Source of the DNA: Falsiroseomonas stagni DSM 19981
GTDB lineage: Bacteria; Pseudomonadota; Alphaproteobacteria; Acetobacterales; Acetobacteraceae
NCBI RefSeq assembly: GCF_900114315.1
Contig: NZ_FOSQ01000001.1
Location: 598,202 to 662,201, forward strand
Direction of reading: 5' to 3'
DNA length: 64,000 nt
Shown here: in pieces, positions 36,408 through 45,227 of the stretch
Numbering within the stretch: position 1 is the stretch's first letter
Layout of the letters: every line of letters begins with the position of its first letter
Position numbers and translations under genes: made by a program
The notes under the pieces: generated by a model
Told to the model about the DNA's origin: nothing
The model's database searches: none
What the model saw: only the letters and a program-made list of their open reading frames with translations

Positions 36408-37598
36408 TCACTTCCCCCGCGGCAGGTTCAGCACGCGATCGGCGATGATGCCGAGTTGGATCTCCGTGGTGCCGGCGTAGATCGTCTCCGCGCGCGCCTG
36501 CAGATAGATATCCTTGAAGCGCTTCTGGGCCTGCAGCACGGGTGGGGGCGCATCGGGGCTGGCCATGCCCAGTATCTCCATCGCCAGCGCGGCGAAGCGC
36601 TGATGGGCCTCGCTCCAATGCAGCTTCATCAGGCTGCCGCGCGCGCCGATCGCCTCGCCGGCGACCAGCGCCTCCACCACCGGTTCCACATTGCCCTTCA
36701 CCATCTCGATGTCGACCAGGGTGGCGGCGATGCGCTGGCGATAGGCGCCATCGCGCAGCAGCGGCGCGAGCGCGGGATCCTGGCGGCAGGCGGCGACGAG
36801 GTGGCGCAACTCGTTCTCGAAGCGCCAGGCGCGGTACATGCGGTTCGTCGCCCGTTCGATGCCGAGCACGCGGATCGCGGCGTTCCACCCCTCATCCGGC
36901 GCGCCGAGCGCATCCTCGGGCCCGACGGGCACGTCGTCGAGGAAGACCTCGGCGAAGCCGCCATCCTTGTCGTTGATCTGGCGGATCGGCCGCACGCGGA
37001 TGCCCGGCGCATCCATCGGCACGGCGAAGAGGGCGAGGCCCTTGTGGCGATCCTCCAGCGGGCCGGTGCGCGCCAGCAGCAGGCAGCGCGCGGCCTTGGC
37101 GGCGCCCGATGTCCAGATCTTCTGGCCGGTGATGCGCCAGCCTGCGCCATCCCGAGTCGCACGCGTGCGCAGCCCCGCCAGGTCCGATCCGGCCTCGGGT
37201 TCCGAGAAGCCCTGGCACCACATCTCTCGCATCTCGAGTATGGCGGGGAGGTAGCGCTGCTTCTGCTCCTCCGTGCCGATGGCCAGGATGATCGGGCCGG
37301 CGAGTTCCTTGCCGATGGAACTCACGCTTTCCGGCAAGGCGAGGCGCCCGATCTCCTGGTTCGCGACCAGGTGTTCGCGCAGCGTCCGGCCATGCCCGCC
37401 ATAGGCGCGCGGCCAGGTGATGCCGGCCAGGCCCGCGCGGTGCATCGCGGCCTCGAAGTCGCGGCATTGCTGCAGCGTCGGCGTCGTATAGCCCGGCGCG
37501 TCGGCCAGGAAGCCGGGCGGGACATTGGCGGAAAGCCAGTCGCGCACATGCGCGCGGAAGGCCTCTCCGCTGAGATCGTGATGCATGCCGTCCATCAT
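36408..37598 (-). CDS. acyl-CoA dehydrogenase, full-length subunit
   Basis: The protein has 396 residues. It has FAD/substrate segments WCQGFSEPEAGSDLAGLRTRA, ITGQKIWTSGA and the C-terminal ETIYAGTTEIQLGIIADRVL. The usual YEGT glutamate position is Ala, as in heteromeric FadE/ChsE-type enzymes that place the base elsewhere. It desaturates an acyl-CoA and passes electrons to ETF. Its start overlaps the acyl-CoA synthetase stop (ATGA). With the short partner it probably forms one enzyme. Confidence 0.9.
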   Translation of the reverse strand: MMDGMHHDLSGEAFRAHVRDWLSANVPPGFLADAPGYTTPTLQQCRDFEAAMHRAGLAGITWPRAYGGHGRTLREHLVANQEIGRLALPESVSSIGKELAGPIILAIGTEEQKQRYLPAILEMREMWCQGFSEPEAGSDLAGLRTRATRDGAGWRITGQKIWTSGAAKAARCLLLARTGPLEDRHKGLALFAVPMDAPGIRVRPIRQINDKDGGFAEVFLDDVPVGPEDALGAPDEGWNAAIRVLGIERATNRMYRAWRFENELRHLVAACRQDPALAPLLRDGAYRQRIAATLVDIEMVKGNVEPVVEALVAGEAIGARGSLMKLHWSEAHQRFAALAMEILGMASPDAPPPVLQAQKRFKDIYLQARAETIYAGTTEIQLGIIADRVLNLPRGK

Positions 37599-39712
37599 GC
37601 CGGTCGCTCCGATGTGGGGACGATCAGCGCATCCAGCGCGACCGCGCCCTGGCCTTCTGGCCGCAGCAGCAGGGGGTTGATGTCGATCTCCGCGACATCC
37701 GCGGCGTGCTGCGCGGCGAAGCGCGACAGCGCGGCGATCGCGCGCGCGGCGGCGCCCAGATCCGCCTTCGGCCGGCCGCGCGCGCCATCCAGCACGGGGA
37801 AGGCCTTGAGGCTGCGCAGCATCGCCAGCGCCTCCGCCTCCTCCACCGGCGCGGGGCGCACGGCGACATCCTGCATCACCTCGGCGAAGATGCCGCCAAG
37901 GCCGACCAGCACCACCGGCCCGAAGATCGGGTCGAGCTTGGTGCCGATGATCATCTCCACCCCACCGCTGACCATGGGCGAGACGAGCACGCCTTCGATA
38001 CGCGCTGTCGGCGCCCTGGCGCGCACGCGCGCCAGCATCGCGTCATGCGCCTCGGCCACGGAGGCGGCATCGCGCAGGTCGAGGACGACGCCGCCGACTT
38101 CCGTCTTGTGCGGCAGGTCGGGCGAGACGATCTTCAGCACCACCGGGAACTCCATCGCCACGGCAGCGGAAGCCGCTTCCGCCGCGCTGCCCACGACGCG
38201 TTCCGGCAGCACCGGCAAGCCGGCCGCCGCCAGCACGGATTTCGCGCCGGCCTCGCTGGCGATCATCCCGCGGTCGAGCGGCGGCGCGGGCGGCAGGGCA
38301 GGGGGCGGCGGCGGCAGATCCCGCGCGGCGGCGAGCGCGCAGAGCCCGGCCAACGCCTGCGCCGAGGGCCCAACGCCATCCACCACGGCGAAGCCCATGG
38401 CGGTCAACTCCCGCACCGCATCGGCCGGGCCATGCACGGCGAGCATCACGACCTTCTCTGGGTGCTTATCCCGCACCGCGCGCAAGGTCGGCATGTAGAC
38501 GCTGCGCAGCCGCGGCAGATAGAGCGAGGAGGAGAGCAGCAGCAGCAGCGCGTCGCAATTGTCGTCCTCCAGGATCGCGGCGAGGATCGCCTCCAGGATC
38601 TCGGGGCGGCTCGACATCTGCGCCGTGGCGTCCACGGGGTTGCGCGGCGAGGCATAGGGCACGGCGGCCAGGATGCGGCGCTGAGTCTCCGGCGATGGCA
38701 TGGGCAGCGACAGGCCGGCCGCGCTCGCCGCATCCGCGAGCAGCACGCCGAAGCCGCCGGAGGCAGTGAGCAGCATGGTGCGTCTGCCCTGTGGCAGCCG
38801 CGTGCCCAGCACGGAAGCCGCATGGCCGAGGTCGAGCATCTGCTCCACGCTGTACACGCGCACCGCGCCCGCGCGGCGGAACACGGCGTCGAACACCGCA
38901 TCCGATCCGGCAAGGGCCCCCGTATGCGATGCCGCCGCCGCCTGGCCTGCCTCCGAGGCGCCGATCTTCAGCACGATCACCGGCTTGCCGGCCTGCCGCG
39001 CTTCCTCCAGCGCCGCCACCAGGCGCGGGGCGTCGCGACAGGTCTCCAGCACGCAGAGGATCACCTTCGTGGCGTCGTCGCGCGCGAGCCAGGCGATGGC
39101 ATCCGCGATGTCCACGTCGCATTCATTGCCGGTCGTCAGGAAGCGGCTGATGCCGATGCCGCGTTCGCGCGCCAGCAGCGCGGTGTAGCTGCCGAGATTG
39201 CCGCTCTGCGACGCGATGCCAATCGGCCCGGCGGGCGGCAGGCTGCCTTCCAGCACGATGGAGAAGGTCGCGATGCTGCGCTCCGCGATGCTGACCGCGC
39301 CGAGGCAGTTCGGGCCGAGGACGCGCAACCCCGTGCGCTTCGCCGTCGCGCGCAGCCGTGCCTGCAGCGCTTCGCCGGCTGCGCCGAGTTCGGCGAAGCC
39401 GGAGGAGAAGATCACCGCGCCCTTCACGCCCTTAGCCGCGCAGGCCTCCAGCGCATCGGGCGCCGCTTCGGCGGCGACGGCGACGATGGCAAGGTCGGGT
39501 GCCTCGGGCAGGTCGGTGATGGAGGGATAGGCGCGCAGGCCCTGCACCTCTGCCGCGCGCGGGTTCACCGGGTAGATCGCGCCAGGGAATCCGAAGCGGC
39601 GCAGCAGTTCCACCGGGCGGCCGCCGATCTTGGTCGGGTCCTGGGAGGCACCGATGATGGCGATGGAGCGCGGTTGCAGGATCGCTTCCAGCCCGGCGCC
39701 GATGACGTCCAT
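37595..39712 (-). CDS. ADP(NDP)-forming acyl-CoA synthetase, fused alpha-beta
   Basis: The protein has 705 residues from the ATG one base after the hydratase stop. An N-terminal CoA-binding Rossmann domain (about 10-130: IGASQDPTKIGGRPVELL, NPRAAEVQG) leads to succinyl-CoA-synthetase-like ligase domains (GIASQSGNLGSYTALLA, LLTASGGFGVLLAD). The C-terminal ATP-grasp domain starts near residue 480 (FPVVLKIVSPDLPHKTEVGGV). It activates a carboxylic acid to its CoA ester with ATP to ADP chemistry. Here it would feed the acyl-CoA dehydrogenase and hydratase of the same operon. The family also includes acetyltransferase fusions, but no GNAT domain is present. Confidence 0.88.
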   Translation of the reverse strand: MDVIGAGLEAILQPRSIAIIGASQDPTKIGGRPVELLRRFGFPGAIYPVNPRAAEVQGLRAYPSITDLPEAPDLAIVAVAAEAAPDALEACAAKGVKGAVIFSSGFAELGAAGEALQARLRATAKRTGLRVLGPNCLGAVSIAERSIATFSIVLEGSLPPAGPIGIASQSGNLGSYTALLARERGIGISRFLTTGNECDVDIADAIAWLARDDATKVILCVLETCRDAPRLVAALEEARQAGKPVIVLKIGASEAGQAAAASHTGALAGSDAVFDAVFRRAGAVRVYSVEQMLDLGHAASVLGTRLPQGRRTMLLTASGGFGVLLADAASAAGLSLPMPSPETQRRILAAVPYASPRNPVDATAQMSSRPEILEAILAAILEDDNCDALLLLLSSSLYLPRLRSVYMPTLRAVRDKHPEKVVMLAVHGPADAVRELTAMGFAVVDGVGPSAQALAGLCALAAARDLPPPPPALPPAPPLDRGMIASEAGAKSVLAAAGLPVLPERVVGSAAEAASAAVAMEFPVVLKIVSPDLPHKTEVGGVVLDLRDAASVAEAHDAMLARVRARAPTARIEGVLVSPMVSGGVEMIIGTKLDPIFGPVVLVGLGGIFAEVMQDVAVRPAPVEEAEALAMLRSLKAFPVLDGARGRPKADLGAAARAIAALSRFAAQHAADVAEIDINPLLLRPEGQGAVALDALIVPTSERPA

Positions 39713-39713
39713 C

Positions 39714-40499
39714 TCAGCGCCCCTTGAAGACCGGCTTGCGCTTCTCGACGAAGGCGGTGCGGGCTTCCTTCGCGTCCTCGGTGCGGGAGAGGGCGACGGT
39801 GAAGTTCTGCTCGAAGCGGTAGGCATCGCGCTGCGGCATGAGGTCCACCATGTTGGCGGAGGTCTTGGCGTAGTTGATGGCCAGCGGGCTCTTGTCCGCG
39901 ATGCAGGCGGCGTAGCGCATGGCTTCCGGCAGCAGGTCCTCTCGACTGGTCGCCTTCTCGATGATGCCGCGGCGGTAGAGCTCGGCGCCCGTCAGTCGCC
40001 AGCCCGTGTACATCATCATCCGCATGGTGGAGCGACCGAAGATGGTGCGCAGCATGGCGCCGCCGCCGGCCAGGCCGACATCGATCTCCGGCATGCCGAA
40101 CACCGCATCCTCGGCGGCCAGATAGATGTCGCAGGCGGCCATCAGCCCGAGCCCGGCACCCAGCGCCGCGCCATTGACCGCCGCGATGACCGGCTTGGCG
40201 CATTCGCGGATCGCGTTGCCCGTTTCACGCGTCACGCGGTTATGGGCGTGGAAGGCGCCGGTCTTGCCGGGATCCGGACGGTCCTTGAGGTCGGCGCCGG
40301 CGCAGAAAGCCTTGCCGGCGCCGGTCAGCACGGCGACGCGGATATCGTCGCGCTCCGACACCGCGTCGAAGACCTCGATGATGGCGTCGCGCATCGCGCG
40401 GTTCAGGGCGTTCACTGGCGGGCGGTTGAGGGTGACGAGGGCGACGTGGTCCGCGACCTCGAGCGTCACGATGTCGCCGGCCATGGATGCTGCGGACAT
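39714..40499 (-). CDS. enoyl-CoA hydratase/isomerase (crotonase family)
   Basis: The protein has 261 residues, with GGGAGGAAAACGGC before the chosen ATG. Crotonase motifs are FCAGADLKD, the oxyanion-hole NGAALGAGLGLMAACD and MPEIDVGLAGGG, which keeps the second catalytic Glu. The first Glu (normally after the GGC-type loop) is Gly, so isomerase, lyase or one-base hydratase chemistry is possible. It is the first gene of the minus-strand acyl-CoA operon, with two TetR-type palindromes in its 177-bp upstream region. Confidence 0.88.
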   Translation of the reverse strand: MSAASMAGDIVTLEVADHVALVTLNRPPVNALNRAMRDAIIEVFDAVSERDDIRVAVLTGAGKAFCAGADLKDRPDPGKTGAFHAHNRVTRETGNAIRECAKPVIAAVNGAALGAGLGLMAACDIYLAAEDAVFGMPEIDVGLAGGGAMLRTIFGRSTMRMMMYTGWRLTGAELYRRGIIEKATSREDLLPEAMRYAACIADKSPLAINYAKTSANMVDLMPQRDAYRFEQNFTVALSRTEDAKEARTAFVEKRKPVFKGR

Positions 40500-40538
40500 G
40501 CCGTTTTCCTCCCAATCGACCTGTACCGGGACTTCCAC

Positions 40539-40552
40539 TGTCCAATCGGTCA
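40539..40552. promoter_or_regulatory. candidate TetR operator, hydratase-proximal
   Basis: TGTCCAATCGGTCA matches 12 of 14 positions of the palindrome at 40617. It lies 40 bp before the hydratase start, on the minus-strand side of the divergent region. Confidence 0.45.
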
Positions 40553-40616
40553 GCCGCCAAGGTGGTAGCGCCACGCTTCACAGTTCGCAACTGCAATCCG
40601 CCGGTACAGACGCCGT

Positions 40617-40630
40617 TGACCGATCGGTCA
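40617..40630. promoter_or_regulatory. candidate TetR operator between divergent acyl-CoA operon and Bug gene
   Basis: TGACCGATCGGTCA is a perfect 14-bp palindrome, repeated exactly at 43288. It overlaps the -35 box of a possible promoter for the Bug gene (TTGACC at 40616, 18-bp spacer, TAGGAT at 40640-40645). Binding there would block RNA polymerase. Confidence 0.65.
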
Positions 40631-40676
40631 GCATGGGCATAGGATTGGAACAACGAACGCTGCGGAGGAGAGGTCC

Positions 40677-41636
40677 ATGCCCATGCTGTCCCGCCGTGCG
40701 CTGCTGGCTGCCGGCCTGGCCGTGCCTGGTATCGCCCACGCGCAATCTGCCCGTACCATCCGCTTCGTGGTGCCCTTCGCCGCCGGCGGGCTGACCGACA
40801 TCGTCACCCGCATGGTCGCGCAGCACATGGCGCAGACGCTGGACCAGACCATCGTCGTGGAGAACCGGCCGGGCGGCAACGCCATCATCGCGACGGAAGC
40901 CGTGGCCCGCGCGCCGAAGGATGGGCTGACCGTGCTGGTCGGCGGTACGGCGGGGCTGCCGCTCAATGTGCTGATGCGCCCGACGCTGCCCTATACGTTG
41001 GAGGATTTCGCGCCGGTCGCGCTGCTGTTCGATGGTCCGCTATCGCTCACCATCAACGCCAATCTGCCGGCCCGGACCATCGCCGAGTTCGTGACCTTCG
41101 CGAAGGCCAGCCGCAACCCGCTGCGCTATGCCACCAACGGGCCGGGCAGCGTGGGGCATCTGTTCGGCATCCTGATGGCCAATGCCATGGGCATCGAGTT
41201 GACGGACGTCGCCTATCGCGGCAACGGTCCCTCCACCATCGACCTTCTCGCCGGGATCATCGAGATCAGCGTGGAGGCGCCGACGACCACCATCGAACAT
41301 GTCCGCGCCGGCCGGTTGCGGCTGCTCGGCCTGTCCTTCCCGGAACGCGCACCGTTGCTGCCGGAGATCCCGACTTTCAAGGAGGCGGGCTATCCCCAAC
41401 TCGTCACGGGCTTCTGGACCGCGCTGCTCTGCCCGGCCGGCACGCCCGCCGATGTCGTCGCGAGGCTCAACGGGGCCGCGAACAGGGCGATGGAAAGCGA
41501 GACGATCCGCCAGCGCCTGGCGAGCGAGGCACTGCGCGCCATCTCGGGCCCGCCGGCGCTGCTGCAGCAGCAGATGGCGCAGGACATGGCTCAATGGGGC
41601 CGCATCATCCGCGAGAAGAACATCACGCTGGAATAG
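40677..41636 (+). CDS. Bug-family (TctC) tripartite tricarboxylate transporter receptor
   Basis: The protein has 319 residues with a strong GGAGGAGAGG ribosome-binding site. A signal peptide (LSRRALLAAGLAVPGIAHAQS) precedes the Bug fold: IRFVVPFAAGGLTDIVTRMVAQ, VVENRPGGNAIIATEAVA, VGGTAGLPLNVLM, and the C-terminal CPAGTPADVVARLN. These periplasmic proteins bind carboxylates for TctAB-type transporters, or act as sensors. No TctA or TctB gene is in the window. The divergent acyl-CoA operon suggests a carboxylic acid ligand that is then CoA-activated. Confidence 0.92.
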   Translation: MPMLSRRALLAAGLAVPGIAHAQSARTIRFVVPFAAGGLTDIVTRMVAQHMAQTLDQTIVVENRPGGNAIIATEAVARAPKDGLTVLVGGTAGLPLNVLMRPTLPYTLEDFAPVALLFDGPLSLTINANLPARTIAEFVTFAKASRNPLRYATNGPGSVGHLFGILMANAMGIELTDVAYRGNGPSTIDLLAGIIEISVEAPTTTIEHVRAGRLRLLGLSFPERAPLLPEIPTFKEAGYPQLVTGFWTALLCPAGTPADVVARLNGAANRAMESETIRQRLASEALRAISGPPALLQQQMAQDMAQWGRIIREKNITLE

Positions 41637-41646
41637 GGAGGGCAGC

Positions 41647-42624
41647 ATGAACAGCATCGCTTTCGGCCGCCGGGCACTCGCCGGTGGCGCGCTTTCGCTC
41701 GGCTTGGCGCGATCGGCGCGCGCGCAATCCTGGCCGGAGCGGCCGGTACGCATCATCGTGGCCTTCTCCCCCGGCGGAGAGCCCGACATCCTGATGCGCG
41801 GCATGCAGCCGCTGATGCAGGAGGCGCTTGGCCAGCCCGTGGTGATCGACAACCGCCCGGGCGCATCGACGCAGATCGGGGCGGAGGCGGTCGCGCAGGC
41901 GCGCCCCGATGGCTACACGCTGCTGATGACGTCGTCGACGACCTTCGCCGTCAACCCCCATCTGCGGGCGGACCTGCCCTATCGCCTCTCGCAGTTCCGC
42001 GCGATCACGCAGCTGCTGCAGGCGCAGCTCGCGCTCTATGCCAATCCGCGCCTGCCCATCCGCACGGTGGCGGAGTTGATCGAGTATGCGCGGCGCCAGC
42101 CCAACGGCGTGACCTATACCACCACGCTGCGCGGCGGCGTCGCGCATCTCGCGGGTGAACGGATGAAGCAGATCACCGGCCTGCAGATGACGGACGTGCC
42201 GTTTCGCGCCAGCACGGCCGCGGCGCAGGCGATCATCCGGGGCGATGTCGATATCGGCTTCGATGGCCTGGCGACCTATCTCGGCCTGGTGCGTGGCGGC
42301 GAGATCCGTGCGCTCGCCGTGACCGGCACGAGGCGGACCGACGCGCTGCCTGATGTGCCGACCTTCGCGGAGACCGGCTACCCCGATCTGGCGCAGGGCT
42401 ACTGGTATGGCCTTTTCGCGCCGGCGGGGACGCCCGATGCCGCGGTGGCGCGCATCCTGGCCGCGGTCCAGGCCGCATCACGCAACGAGCATTTGAGGTC
42501 GATCTGGGCGGCGCAGGGCTCCACGCTGGACAGCATGGACCCCGATACCTTCCAGACGCTGCTGGCGACGGAGAGCGCGCGCTGGGGTGCGCTGATCCGC
42601 AGCATCGGTCTCAAGCTGGACTGA
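41647..42624 (+). CDS. Bug-family (TctC) receptor, second copy
   Basis: The protein has 325 residues, starting 10 bp after the preceding Bug gene with a GGAGGG site. A signal peptide (FGRRALAGGALSLGLARSARAQS) is followed by VRIIVAFSPGGEPDILMRGMQP, VVIDNRPGASTQIGAEAVA and FAPAGTPDAAVARIL. It is diverged from its neighbour, so it is not a recent duplicate and probably binds a different carboxylate. Its stop codon directly abuts that of the convergent TetR gene, leaving no room for a terminator. Confidence 0.92.
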   Translation: MNSIAFGRRALAGGALSLGLARSARAQSWPERPVRIIVAFSPGGEPDILMRGMQPLMQEALGQPVVIDNRPGASTQIGAEAVAQARPDGYTLLMTSSTTFAVNPHLRADLPYRLSQFRAITQLLQAQLALYANPRLPIRTVAELIEYARRQPNGVTYTTTLRGGVAHLAGERMKQITGLQMTDVPFRASTAAAQAIIRGDVDIGFDGLATYLGLVRGGEIRALAVTGTRRTDALPDVPTFAETGYPDLAQGYWYGLFAPAGTPDAAVARILAAVQAASRNEHLRSIWAAQGSTLDSMDPDTFQTLLATESARWGALIRSIGLKLD

Positions 42625-43233
42625 CTATTCCGCCCGCAGGCCGCGGAAGATCATGTCGAAATAGGCGTCCGCGATCTGCGGCGCCGGCATGCCCTTGTCC
42701 GGCTTGTACCAGCGATGCATCCAGTTCAGCGCGGAGAGCACCAGGCGGCCCGCCAGCGGCACATCGAGCGGGCGGAATTCTCCGGCATCGATCGCCTGCT
42801 GGATCAGCGTGCGGACCAGGCCTTCGTAGCGGTCGCGCCACATCATCCGCTCCTTCTGGCGCCGCTGCTCCGGGTCGCTCCAGAAGGCGCTGGTGGAGGC
42901 GAGCCAGGCCCAGCGGTAGCGCTGGAAATACTCGCCCGTCGCGACCATGAAGGCGCGCAGGCGTTCCGTGGGCGTGGCGCCTTCGGGCAGGCGATCGAAG
43001 ACGAACTGGTAGAGTTCGCGCGTCGATCCCAGCGCGATGCGGGCGAAGATCTCGTCCTTGTCGGTGAAGTGATGATATAGCAGCGACTTGGAGATGCCGC
43101 AGGCCTCGGCGATGTCGCGCATCGAGGTGCCGTCATAGCCATTGGTCGCGAAGAGCCGGGCGGATTCAGAGAGGATCTGAAGGATGCGCTCGGCGGAATC
43201 ACCCGCTTCGACCGTCGATGCCGCACGCGCCAT
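42625..43233 (-). CDS. TetR/AcrR-family regulator, likely controller of the acyl-CoA/Bug cluster
   Basis: The protein has 202 residues. The helix-turn-helix reads SMRDIAEACGISKSLLYHHF after LFATNGYDGT. The C-terminal ligand domain has the length and tryptophan-rich layout (RYRWAWLASTSAFW) seen in regulators of fatty-acid or CoA-ester metabolism, though that is only suggestive. A perfect palindrome in its own upstream region also occurs before the hydratase/Bug pair, with a variant before the third Bug gene. It is therefore the natural candidate to bind all of them, as an autoregulated repressor released by an acyl-CoA or free acid. Confidence 0.88.
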   Translation of the reverse strand: MARAASTVEAGDSAERILQILSESARLFATNGYDGTSMRDIAEACGISKSLLYHHFTDKDEIFARIALGSTRELYQFVFDRLPEGATPTERLRAFMVATGEYFQRYRWAWLASTSAFWSDPEQRRQKERMMWRDRYEGLVRTLIQQAIDAGEFRPLDVPLAGRLVLSALNWMHRWYKPDKGMPAPQIADAYFDMIFRGLRAE

Positions 43234-43287
43234 GAGTCACCTCCAGGAGGCCGGAATGTGGCCTCCCGCCCGCCCGCCCGCAAGTAT

Positions 43288-43301
43288 TGACCGATCGGTC
43301 A
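43288..43301. promoter_or_regulatory. candidate TetR operator between TetR and SMP-30 genes
   Basis: TGACCGATCGGTCA is identical to the site at 40617. It lies 54 bp before the TetR start (minus) and 31 bp before the SMP-30 gene (plus), so it could control both. Confidence 0.65.
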
Positions 43302-43332
43302 GCGGCCGCCACCCTGGCGGGGGAGGACCGGC

Positions 43333-44202
43333 ATGGAGATCGCCCGGATCGGCAGCACGCGGGACCGGCTTGGCGAAAGCCCGGTCTGGAGCGCCAGCGA
43401 GCAGCGGCTTTATTGGATCGATTCCCTCGAAGGCGTGCTGCACCGGCTCGATCCCTCGACGGGCGTGCACCAGGCTTTCACGGTCCCGGCGCCGGTCGGT
43501 TCCTTCGCGCTGTGCCGCGATGGCGGCATGCTGCTGGCGCTGGCCGACGGCTTTCGCCGCTTCGATCCGGCCCGTGGTACCCTGGCGCCCGTGGTGCCGC
43601 TGGACATCGCCCATCCCGACATCCGCCTGAATGACGGCAAGGTGGATCGGCAGGGACGCTTCGTGGCGGGCACGATGCACATGAACCTCGCCGCGGGTGC
43701 CACGCCGCTTGGCGGGCTCTACCGCCTGGCCGGCGGGCGCGTGACGAAGCTGGCGGGGGACATCGTCACGGCGAACGGACCCTGCTTCAGCCCGGATGGT
43801 CGCACGCTGTATCTGGCCGACAGCCCGCGCCAGGTGATCTGGGCCTTCGACTACGACACCGGGGAAGGACTGCCGGGCAACCGTCGCGTGCTGGTGGACC
43901 TCGCCCCGCTCGGCACCGCGCCGGATGGCGGCACGGTCGATGTCGATGGCCATCTGTGGTTCGCGCTGGTCCGCAGTGGTGAGATTGGCCGCTTCGATCC
44001 CGCCGGCCGCCTGGTGCAGCGCATCCGCATGCCCGTGCGCTACCCGACGAGCCTGGCTTTCGGCGGCCCGGCGCTCGACGTGCTCTACCTCACCTCGATC
44101 TCGCGCAGCCACCGCCTGACGGCGCCGGAGCCCGAGGCCGGGGGTCTCTTCGCCATCACGGGTCTCGGCGTCACCGGCATCGCGGAGCCGCTGGCAGCTT
44201 AA
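43333..44202 (+). CDS. SMP-30/gluconolactonase-family lactonase
   Basis: The protein has 289 residues and a six-bladed propeller. The expected divalent-metal ligands are Glu15 (LGESPVW), Asn148 (TANGPCFSPD) and Asp198 (GTAPDGG); Asn100 in RLNDGKVD lines the active site. The family hydrolyses sugar or other lactones. It is divergent from the TetR gene across a shared palindrome and convergent with a Bug gene 12 bp away, so it probably belongs to the same regulated set. Its lactone substrate is unknown. Confidence 0.88.
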   Translation: MEIARIGSTRDRLGESPVWSASEQRLYWIDSLEGVLHRLDPSTGVHQAFTVPAPVGSFALCRDGGMLLALADGFRRFDPARGTLAPVVPLDIAHPDIRLNDGKVDRQGRFVAGTMHMNLAAGATPLGGLYRLAGGRVTKLAGDIVTANGPCFSPDGRTLYLADSPRQVIWAFDYDTGEGLPGNRRVLVDLAPLGTAPDGGTVDVDGHLWFALVRSGEIGRFDPAGRLVQRIRMPVRYPTSLAFGGPALDVLYLTSISRSHRLTAPEPEAGGLFAITGLGVTGIAEPLAA

Positions 44203-44214
44203 AATGGTCTCTGA

Positions 44215-45174
44215 TCACTCCAGCGTCAGGCCGATGCGGCGGATGATGCGGCCCCAGGTTTCCGTCTCCTCGGCGATCAGGGCGGTGAAGGCCTCGGGCG
44301 TGTTGGTCTCGATCGTAGCGCCCTCATGCGTCAGGTTCTGCCAGAGTTCGGCATCGCCCATCGTGCCGATGGTGGCGGCGTGCAGATGGGCAAGCACGGG
44401 TGCCGGCAGGCCGGCCGGCGCGAGCAGCCCGTACCAGTGCTGGTGCCCGATGTCACGCACGCCGCCCTCGGCGAAGGTGGGCGTGTCCGGCAGGGCGGGG
44501 ACGCGGGCGTCACCGGTCACGGCAATCACCTTGGCACGACGCTCCTGCACCAGGCTCAGCCAGGCGGGGATGCCATCGATCGCCAGCGCCAGGTCGCCCC
44601 GCATGATGCCCTGCTGCATCATCGGCGTGCCGCGGTAGGGCACGTCGATCAGGTCGATCCCCGCGGCGATCTTCAGCGCCTCCCCCGTCAGATGGGTGGA
44701 GTTGCCGCGGCCGGTGATGCCGTAGTGCAGCGGCTGGCGCGCCGCCTTGGCCAGCGCGATCACGCCGGGCATGTCGGTCGCCGCCAGGTTTGGGCTGGCG
44801 TAGAGCGCGAGGCGCGTGCGGATCAGCAGCGAGATCGGCTGGAACTGGTCGATCCTGTAGTTGATCCGGTTGAACAGATGCGGGTTGGCGGCGAAGGTTG
44901 TCGAGGTGCCCATGAACAGCGTGAGCCCGTCCGGCGCCGAGGCCGCGACATGCTCCGCCCCCAGCATCGTCGTCGCGCCGGAGCGGTTGTCCACCACGAC
45001 AGCGCTGCCGAGCCGCGGCGCCATGCCCTGCGCCAGCCGCCTGGCGAAGATGTCCGGCCCGCTGCCGGCGCTGTAGGGCACCACCAGCCGCACCGGCCTG
45101 CCCTGCGCCAGGGCACGCCCTGTGATCGCCGCCGTCGCCAGCCCCGTGAGAATGGTGCGCCGCCCTGCCTGCAT
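44215..45174 (-). CDS. Bug-family (TctC) receptor, third copy
   Basis: The protein has 319 residues from the ATG after AGGAGGAAACGCC. A signal peptide (GRRTILTGLATAAITGRALAQG) precedes VRLVVPYSAGSGPDIFARRLAQ, VVVDNRSGATTMLGAEHVA and LLAPAGLPAPVLAHL. It resembles the second copy more than the first in the TSTTFAANPHL and VPYRGTPMMQQGIMRGD segments. A TetR-type palindrome lies 40 bp upstream. No membrane subunits accompany it. Confidence 0.92.
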   Translation of the reverse strand: MQAGRRTILTGLATAAITGRALAQGRPVRLVVPYSAGSGPDIFARRLAQGMAPRLGSAVVVDNRSGATTMLGAEHVAASAPDGLTLFMGTSTTFAANPHLFNRINYRIDQFQPISLLIRTRLALYASPNLAATDMPGVIALAKAARQPLHYGITGRGNSTHLTGEALKIAAGIDLIDVPYRGTPMMQQGIMRGDLALAIDGIPAWLSLVQERRAKVIAVTGDARVPALPDTPTFAEGGVRDIGHQHWYGLLAPAGLPAPVLAHLHAATIGTMGDAELWQNLTHEGATIETNTPEAFTALIAEETETWGRIIRRIGLTLE

Positions 45175-45213
45175 GGCGTTTCCTCCTGTCCCGGCGCAAA
45201 GCGTGACGCAGAC

Positions 45214-45227
45214 TGACCGGTCGGTCA
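45214..45227. promoter_or_regulatory. candidate TetR operator before the third Bug gene
   Basis: TGACCGGTCGGTCA differs from the palindrome at 40617 by one base. It covers the stop codon of the upstream LysR gene (45225-45227), and its TTGACC half on the minus strand could serve as a -35 box for the Bug gene. Confidence 0.6.
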
